A stretch of 64,000 nt of DNA, taken from assembly GCA_020744425.1 (NCBI GenBank), contig JAGMUV010000001.1:2666001-2730000 (forward strand), given 5' to 3'. Positions 56,301 to 64,000 of the stretch are shown here, one piece after another. Below the pieces are notes generated by a model. The model saw only the letters and a list, made by a program, of their open reading frames with translations. It had not been told where the DNA came from and searched no databases. The stretch is from Dactylonectria macrodidyma. Its lineage: Eukaryota; Ascomycota; Sordariomycetes; Hypocreales; Nectriaceae. Position numbers and translations under genes: made by a program. Each line of letters starts with the position of its first letter. Position 1 is the first letter of the stretch.

Positions 56301-59300
56301 TAATAAGAGAATTTATCCTTAGGGTAAGAAGAAGCAATACTAAAGGATAACTTATAAAATAGAAACTATAACTTAGGCTACTTCTAATAAAACCTTTAGC
56401 ATTTCTTCTATTACTAGCAGGACTAATAGTAGAAAGGGCTATACAGCCTAGAGCTATACTTCTATAAGGATAACGAAAGGTTTTAAGAATAATATAAGGA
56501 ACTAGTTATAGATAGATATTACTTTATTAATAAAGGCAATAAGTCCTTTAGCACTTCAGATAGTAATACTAGTAATAATAATATAGCTAACTCAGCCTTT
56601 ATTAATGCATTTTACATTATAGAAACTCTGAAGTAGTAGTATAAATCTGGCCTTAGCGAAGGTTAAGTTATTAAAGCTATTAGAAGACCAGACTTTACTA
56701 AGACTCTAGAGTGGAAAGCAAATACCTACCTCTATATTCTAATTAAATTCAATAATAAAGGAGACTCTTATAAAGTATATTTAAATACAAGCACATCTGC
56801 TATTTTAACTAATTATAATTAGCTAAAAATATATAGAAATAAGGTAATATAAATGCATTAATTACTAAAAAAGGTAAATAGTATTAGAGCTAGTATGAAA
56901 GTAGATATAAAAGCTACTTTTAACTTCTATATATTAAGAACTATTAAAAGAAAAGACATTTTTATATACTTTATAGTTAAAACTAAAATTATAAAGGGAC
57001 TGGGTCTAAAAATGCTTATTAGAACTAACCTACTATATAAATATAGTATAAAGATTGATTTTATTAGTAAAAGCATTATCTTTAGGTCAGCCTATAGTAT
57101 AAGAACTAAGAATAAGATTTTTAAAAAGAAGAAAGAGATTATTAGTAAGAAGGTTATAAGTGCTAGAATAGTTATTATTAAACCTAAGCAGGTCGCTTTT
57201 ATCTAAGCTAACTAAGCAAAACTGCTTACTAAAGACATAATAGAAAGAACAGAACTAAAAGCCTTTTACTTTAAATTAATACATCTAGCTATATTTAATA
57301 CTATAGTTAATAAGAATACTCTATTACTTATTTAAGTATTTAATAATAGTAGTAAAAGAATAGTTATTTATAAATACTAAAAACTCAGTTATATCTCTAA
57401 TTATAATAATAATAAAGAAGCCTATTTTATTAATAGGATAGGCAGTCTTAAGTATCTATATAGTAAGGAATTTAACTTAATTAATATACTTATTATAAAA
57501 GCTAAAAAGGCAAGTATTAAAATTAAATAAAATGTCCTTCTTAATATCTAGAAGGTTAATACTAGTATGCCTAGCTATAGAATCTCTATACTAAAGGATA
57601 TACTAACTATTAAGAACTAATTCATAGTTAATATTACTAATATTAATAAAGATATAGTAACTAAAGTTATCCTCTTAATAAATAAATATAATATCTATAG
57701 AGATAGAAGTATTATTCTAATACTAGAAGAAATAAAAATATAAGTAAACCTTATTAATAGATAGTAAAACTAGAAGTATAACTTAAGGAAGTACCCCCTT
57801 AAGGTTAAAGATCGCACCTTATTTAATAAAACTTATAAGAAACTTTATATATAAAGAAAGATAGGTTTTATAGACTAATTAGCTATAATTACTTATCCTA
57901 TATTTATTATTTAGAGGATTATAAATAGTAAAAAGAAAAGTAGAGTTATTATTAACCTTAGACTGCTTAATTAACTAGTGATTCTAGATTACTATTCCCT
58001 TTCTAATTAAGATAATATTATAGAAGTAATAAGAAGAAAGGGATAGTACTTAGTTTTTAATAGTATAGGGTTTTTCTTCTAATTACTAGTACTTACTATA
58101 TATTATAATTGTATAGTTATTATTTCTGACTATAGATTAGAGGTTTTTAATATAGCCTTAATAGGATTTAAAAACACTTCTGCTCATACTTAAAGATTTA
58201 TAAATAGGATCTTTAGGCCTTATAGCACTTATATCTATATCTATATTAATAATATTATAATCTTTTCTAATATATAGAAAGAGTACTTTAAATACTTAGA
58301 AGTAGGCCTCTGAATTATTATAGAAAACTAGATATATATTACTATAACTAAGTCATTCTTTACATTTCCTACTATCCATTTCCTTAGCTTTATTATAAAT
58401 AGTGAAGGAGTGTTTAAAACCTCTAATAGGTTAGATGCTTTTATAAAAATGGTTATACTTATAAATCTGACTGCTTTTAAAATATATATTAGTATAGTTA
58501 GTTTTATTAAAAAAGGCATTCTATAGTATAAAGTGAGAATCTAAAAACTTTAAAAAAGAAAAATATAGCTATTAAAAGAGGTATGCAAAGAGTAAGAAAT
58601 ACTTAAAGGACTATTAAAAAATATCTATAAGTAATAAGCTAAGCAAAAGACCTTTAAGCTAATAACTAAGGAAAGAGAGGCTTTTAATAACTTATAAAAG
58701 TTCTTTACTAATTAGTACTTCCTTTATTATTATAACTCTAAAAAATCATTATTCTTTAAAGTTAATACTTATAAGGAGGGCTTTAGCCTTTTTATATTTT
58801 AAATCTATAGAGAATAGGATAGTAAGAGTATCCTAAAGCAATATATTATATTAATAGAGCTAAAGCTAATCCTTTTTATATTAAGACTAATATTAAAAGT
58901 AGAGTAAAAATATAGCTTAATTAAAGTAAAAGTGGCTATAATAGTATAAGCAGTTAGAAAACTCTAAAAGATAGTTTAATTAAATTATAATATAATTAAT
59001 ATTATTACTAACTATATAATAACTAAAGGCATTATAATATATACCTCTTTAAATATAATAGACCTTAATAAAGCAAACCTTAAGCTAGTAAAAATCACTA
59101 ATTACTTTTCTACTTTTAACCTCTAGATCTTTTATATTCTAAGCGTATTAAATATAGTGCTTAATATACTATTATACTTACTAGTATAGAAGTTATATTA
59201 TTATAATATTACTAAGAGTGAATTTAATAAGCTTAATACTAAAGCCTATCTAATAGAGGCTAAAGCTATTAGTATTAAGATATTATAAGAAATAAAGAAA

Positions 59301-60900
59301 AGCATCCTCTAAGAGTATACTAAAAATACCTATTTTATATAAATCTATAACTATCTCTACAAACTGTATTTATAATAAGAAAAGTATAGAAGAATATTAA
59401 ATATCTTAATTAAACCTTTTACCTTTAGGTAAGGCGATTTCCTTTATTATATTAATATATCTAATATATAGTATCTTTATATTCTATAACTAATAGTCAG
59501 TACTATTCTTAAAGCTACTTATAATAATTATAAATATATAGGATTTTACTATATAATAGCTAATCTTAATTACTTATACTTTTATTATATAATAAAGACT
59601 ATATATAAATATATCACATTCTGCCTAACCTATAGAAAGAACTTAACTAATCAAAGGCCAGTTCTAAGAGAGCTATAGTCAGTATAGGCCGAACTATGTC
59701 CTTTTTATATAATCTCCTTAGACTTTATTACTGATCTACTAAAAGTAATCTCTAAAGGGATAATATAGATAGTCCTAGGTTTTAATAAATTAGACTAATT
59801 CTACTTAGTTAATTATATCTTTAGTAAAAAGATATTACTATTAGTAGGATATTTATCTTATTTAATAAAAGACTGAGTAATAGTACTAATAAGAATACTG
59901 CTTTATAGTGACTAGAGAATCCTAGTATGTATTCTTAGTAATAGAGACCCTAAGTTTATATTTAGTATATAGAAGTCTATTCTTGCCTTTCTTAAGGTTA
60001 AATATCTTATTTTTATAGTATATTACTTATAGACTAATAGAACTGTAGAAAGAAAGAACCAGATAGTAGAAGCTAGTATATGATTTTATATAGTAGAAAA
60101 CCTGAATATGCTATAGCTAGTAATGCTCCTAGTAATATAATTTAACCTTAATAATAGCCTATCCTAAGGTATTAGGCAGTCTTTAAATGAATTAGTATAT
60201 AGATTTAAACTAAAGATAATAGTTAATTTCATCCTTCTAATACGCGCTTCTAGCATTTAAATAGATAAAGAAGCTATTAATGCATTATAAAAAATCTATT
60301 ATTATAAAGCCCAGCTCCTTATTAATATAGTAGTAATAATAGTAAAGATTAGATATAACTAGCGCTATATATAGGTTAGAATTAATAAAAGGGATATAGT
60401 TTACTTATAGCTTTATAAAGAATACTATTTACTAAAGAAGCTAAAGAAGAAATAGTCCTTAGTTAGAGCCAGACCTTACTATATAATATATAAAATCTAT
60501 AAATAAGCATTTGAACTTAACTTCTTACTTTATTAGTATATTTACTTAATTATATTAATCTCCTAATTATAAAAACTAGAGTAAGAGGAAGACCTATTTA
60601 AGAGGCTATAACCACTGCTCTTACTAATAGCTATTAATAGATCTAAAGTCACAGACTATTAAGAAATCAAAAGAATTATCTAATAATACTATAAATAGTA
60701 TAAAGGATGATTAAAGTGATAATTTCTCTTATAATAGAAAGGGTACTTAGTAAAAGATAATAGTTAGCTAGATAAAGCTAATATATTAGAGAATGCTTCT
60801 AAGCTGGTTTAGGAATACCTTAAGAAGAATCCTATTGACTAAGTGAGTGTCTTTAAGAAGAAGAAGATTCTACTCCCTAAAGAGCTAAGGTTAACCCTTA
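53340..60900 (+). mobile_element. Ty3/gypsy retrotransposon relic 2, RIP-mutated, near full length
   Basis: The order of domains is intact on the plus strand. A gag-like start is at 53343 (MNRSGPGSH then stops). A protease-like region lies around 56800-57200, including the longest surviving open frame (56895-57206). Reverse transcriptase is at about 57880-58300 (VIINLRLLN, LVILDYYPLSN, ALIGFKNTSAHT, RFINRIFRPYSTYIYIYINN, IIIFSNI, equivalents of the DYR, PALM and YxDD blocks). Integrase is at about 59600-60250 (CLTYRKNL, ISLDFITDLLKVISKG, TNRTVERKNQIVEASI). Only TAG/TAA/TGA substitutions and AT drift break it. LTR boundaries not found. Confidence 0.8.
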
Positions 60901-61116
60901 AAGGGTTAAAAACGCTTTAACTTTAAAAACTATAATAGTATACTAATACTTACTAAATAAGGAGAATAAGTAAAAGTACTAATAGATATTAAAGCTATAC
61001 TTTCTAAGGTTAAATATTATATAAGAACTAGTAGAACTAATAATTAAATCACAATTATTAGAGAATTAGTAATATATGCTCTATCTATTAGATATAGTAA
61101 ATCTAATAAGCTAAGA

Positions 61117-61275
61117 AATATTAATAGTAACTATATAAATAATAAATAATAAAGTAATACTAATAGTTATTATATAAATATTAAAAGCTAAAAATAATAT
61201 TAATAGCTACTTATATAAATGCTAAAAGCTAAAAACAGTATTAATAACTACTATATAGACATTAAATACTAAAAC
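61117..61275 (+). repeat. Four imperfect tandem copies of a 40-bp unit
   Basis: Units of the form AATATTAATAGCTACTTATA...GCTAAAAGCTAAAA repeat with a period near 40 bp. This is downstream of gypsy relic 2 and may lie in its untranslated 3' part or LTR. Confidence 0.65.
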
Positions 61276-62389
61276 GCTAGTTATTAGCTAGTATTGACTA
61301 ATAACTGATGTTTTTACTAGACTATTAATAGCTAGTAGAAACATCCTTAAGCAACTATCGCTAGTTAGTAAGTAGCTAAAGTTAATAGCTATTACTACTA
61401 ATAAAAGAAATCTGACCCTAAAGTTATTATAAAAGTCAACCTAAGCCTCTTAATACTATATAACCTTAGCCTAAAGACTAAGAGCTACTAAAATCGACTA
61501 ACTACTAGTAATTACATTACTATATTATTAATTCTATCTTTCTTTTTCTTTATTAAATCTAAAATCTTTTAATTATAGAATGAGTACTATTACTTTTAAC
61601 TTTATATTAGTAAAGATACTATTATACTATTAATTCTACTCTTTACTTTCTTTACTAAACTTAAATCCTTAAGTTATGAATTATATACTATTATTTTTAA
61701 CTTAATACTAGTAAAAGCACTATCTATACTATTAAAAATACTTACTTCTTTCTTCTTTTTCTTTATCCTTTAGAAATGTATAGTTATTAATCCTATATTA
61801 CTATTACTTATTAAAATATTATTAAAATTAATACTATTAAGATTCCCTTAAGATATTTAATTAATATAAATAATAATAATAGTAAAAATACTAATAAATA
61901 CTCCCTTATAACTATTAAAAATAATAATCTAAATAATACTATTATAAAAACTTACTAACTTACTAATAGCCTATAAGGAGAGTATAATAAAACTGCTTAA
62001 AGCTATTAGAAGAGTATTAATCCCCTTACTAAAACTAATATATCCCTCTTCTTTAATACTAAGACTAGTAGGACTATCTTTTCTAACTCTAGTATTATTA
62101 GATTCAGACATATTATTAGTAAAACTAGTACTCCTATCTATAGAGAAAGCAACAGCCCTTAGATCAGCTATACTAGCTCTTTTAGAAGTAATAAGCCCTA
62201 AACCCCCATTTTAAGCACTAAGAAAATAGCCAAACTCTGCAAACTCTTTAAAGGAAAGGAAAAAGCTATTATACTTAGTATCCGTAGAGTTAAAACTAGC
62301 AGCCAGTCTTGTAAATATAATAGCCGACCTCTGAACGCTAGTTAATGCCTTTAGGTGACCTAAAACACCTAGGCGATTAGTGAAGATAA
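61276..62389. other. AT-rich DNA, no readable gene
   Basis: Fragmentary frames with stops only. No LTR pair or terminal repeats could be identified. Confidence 0.4.
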
Positions 62390-64000
62390 TATGAATGCTA
62401 TTAAAGCTATAGATATTAAAAAAGATAAAGAAATCGATAGTAATAAAGACCTTATTAAAAATAGTAATGCTATAAATAAAGAAGATATAGAAGAAGATAG
62501 ATATAATAATAGTAAGAATAAATCTGCTTTAAATAATAATAAGGATATAGACTAGAAAAGTCTTAAAAGTATAGACTGGCCTTCTAAAGTCGAATCTAAT
62601 AATAAATAGGGCGAAGCTAATAAAGAATAGGATAAAACTAACTTTATTAAGTATAAAGTCCTTAAGAAATATAATAATTTAAATATCTTTAACCTTATTA
62701 AAGGAATTAATAATATATCTTATTAAAAATAGAAAGAATAATTTTATAATATCTATTTAAATATTATTAATAAAAAGATAGTTAAAAGTAACTATACTCT
62801 TAGTAATCTTTATACTTTTAGTAAGAGTACTAATTATATTAAGTATTAGAACTTAAAAATGGCTATTTTCTTCCTTTAGGTTAAATTCAGCCTAGTAAGG
62901 CATAAATTTAATAAATCTAATGATCCTATCTTCTTAAAGTTAGAGGAAGGAAAGTTATATCTAATGACTTAGGAAACGCTATATAAAGAGTTCTAAGAAT
63001 TCACTAAAAAAATAAAGGATACTAACTAAAAGAAGTCAAAATTAATAATTATAAGGATAGGTCTAACCTAATGAGTGAAGAATACACTTAAAGACTACTA
63101 GTAAGCTTACTTAGATAATGAATATTTTAGAATATAAAAGAAGACTATTTACTAGCTAAAAAAGCTACTTATATAAGTAGAAATACTAGCCTACTAGTTT
63201 TTATACTTATATAAGTAAATAAATAGGACTATTAGTAGAGTATTAATAATGCTTTAGAAGTTATATTTATTAGATATTCTAAGGCCTAGAGATTAAGTTA
63301 TAAGCTAGATAGTTATAAGCAGTACTTATAATGCTGCTTTTACTATAATTACTACTAATACTATAAGTATTATAAAGTAGATATAAGAATAGTTAGAAAA
63401 GGCCCTTAAACGGATTAATACTCTAGAGAAGTCAGTCGCTTAAATTAGAAATACTTAGAATACTAGATTAGATAGTGATTTAAATGCCTTTAGAAATAAA
63501 TTTGTCTAAATCGAGGCCTAAGTAAAAGTAGATACTAAAGCTAATAGTAAAGCCTTCGAACGCTTTATTAAAAAGGTTAATAAGATTAATATGCAAAGCC
63601 TTAAAATAATAGTACTTACTATTAAATAAGATAATATAGTAAAGGAAATCGCCTCTAATAGTATTAAATTTATTAACTAAATAAGATCTATTTCTAACCT
63701 TAAGAATTATATAAAGGCATATAAACTTAAGTTAAATAAATTTAATACTAATAGTATTATAAACCTTTAGGATTATATAAAAGTATATAAGAAAGTCTAG
63801 GGCAAAATCAGCGCTAGTAAACTTATAGATGCATACTATAAAGCTATTTATAATAAGGTAATTTCCCTTAAGAAGGTAAAACTAATAGACCTGCTTATAT
63901 AGAAGAAACTAATAATAGAAGTGCGAATTCTTATTACTACTAAGATAACTTTAATAAAGGAGTTTAATAAATAGAAGGCTGATAAAGAACTATAAAAAAT
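62390..64000 (+). pseudogene. Long RIP-degraded reading frame of unknown mobile-element protein
   Basis: From about 62,390 to the window end the plus strand reads almost continuously in one frame, interrupted only by TAG, TAA or TGA, with no sign of frameshift in the 62,600-63,250 stretch I read codon by codon. Legible pieces include FIKYKVLKKYNNLNIFNLIK, FNKSNDPIFLKLEEGKLYLM and ALKRINTLEKSVA. Charged, helical and Lys-rich; possibly a gag or another retroelement protein. No catalytic motif seen. It runs off the window. Confidence 0.5.

Noticed and set aside
58328..58519. Minus-strand 63-codon frame
   Set aside because: Antisense to the reverse transcriptase/RNase H part of gypsy relic 2; a shadow frame.

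Overview
This window comes from a filamentous ascomycete. Genes carry short GT..AG introns with CTAAC/CTGAC branch sites, and the gene order SLA2 - MAT - APN2 - COX13 - APC5 is the classic mating-type neighbourhood of Sordariomycetes. The MAT content is an HMG-box MAT1-2-1 plus a divergent second MAT gene, so this is a MAT1-2 strain. Hypocreales is most likely, but I cannot name a species from sequence alone.

Layout. 1-10 kb is an accessory flank: an intact aminoglycoside-phosphotransferase-fold (APH) gene, an extraordinarily intron-dense adenylosuccinate synthetase-like gene (22 exons, 424 codons), the C-terminal half of a DUF7924-type gene, and a broken APH gene. 10.3-27.5 kb is the conserved core: SLA2, 3.8 kb of repeat-rich gene-free DNA, the MAT accessory gene, MAT1-2-1, APN2, COX13 and APC5. 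27.6-43.7 kb is accessory again: transposase and repeat scraps, a 1424-residue protein with a fungal STAND-type N-terminus, an FAD monooxygenase facing a Zn2Cys6 regulator tail to tail, relics of F-box/ankyrin and secreted adenosine-deaminase-type genes, and an isochorismatase-GST fusion. From about 44.16 kb to the end the DNA becomes extremely AT-rich and is a graveyard of transposons. Coding frames survive there, broken mainly by TAG/TAA where Trp or Gln codons are expected, which is the signature of repeat-induced point mutation (RIP).

How the genes work together. MAT1-2-1 is the mating-type regulator; its divergent neighbour shares a 1.4 kb control region with it that contains a perfect 12-bp inverted repeat. 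SLA2, APN2, COX13 and APC5 are housekeeping genes (endocytosis, DNA repair, respiration, cell cycle) linked by ancestry rather than pathway. The FAD monooxygenase, Zn2Cys6 factor and nearby isochorismatase-GST protein look like a small secondary-metabolism or detoxification group, but no backbone synthase is visible. Exon structures were assembled by hand from splice signals, reading phase and family conservation; every multi-exon CDS listed closes in frame.
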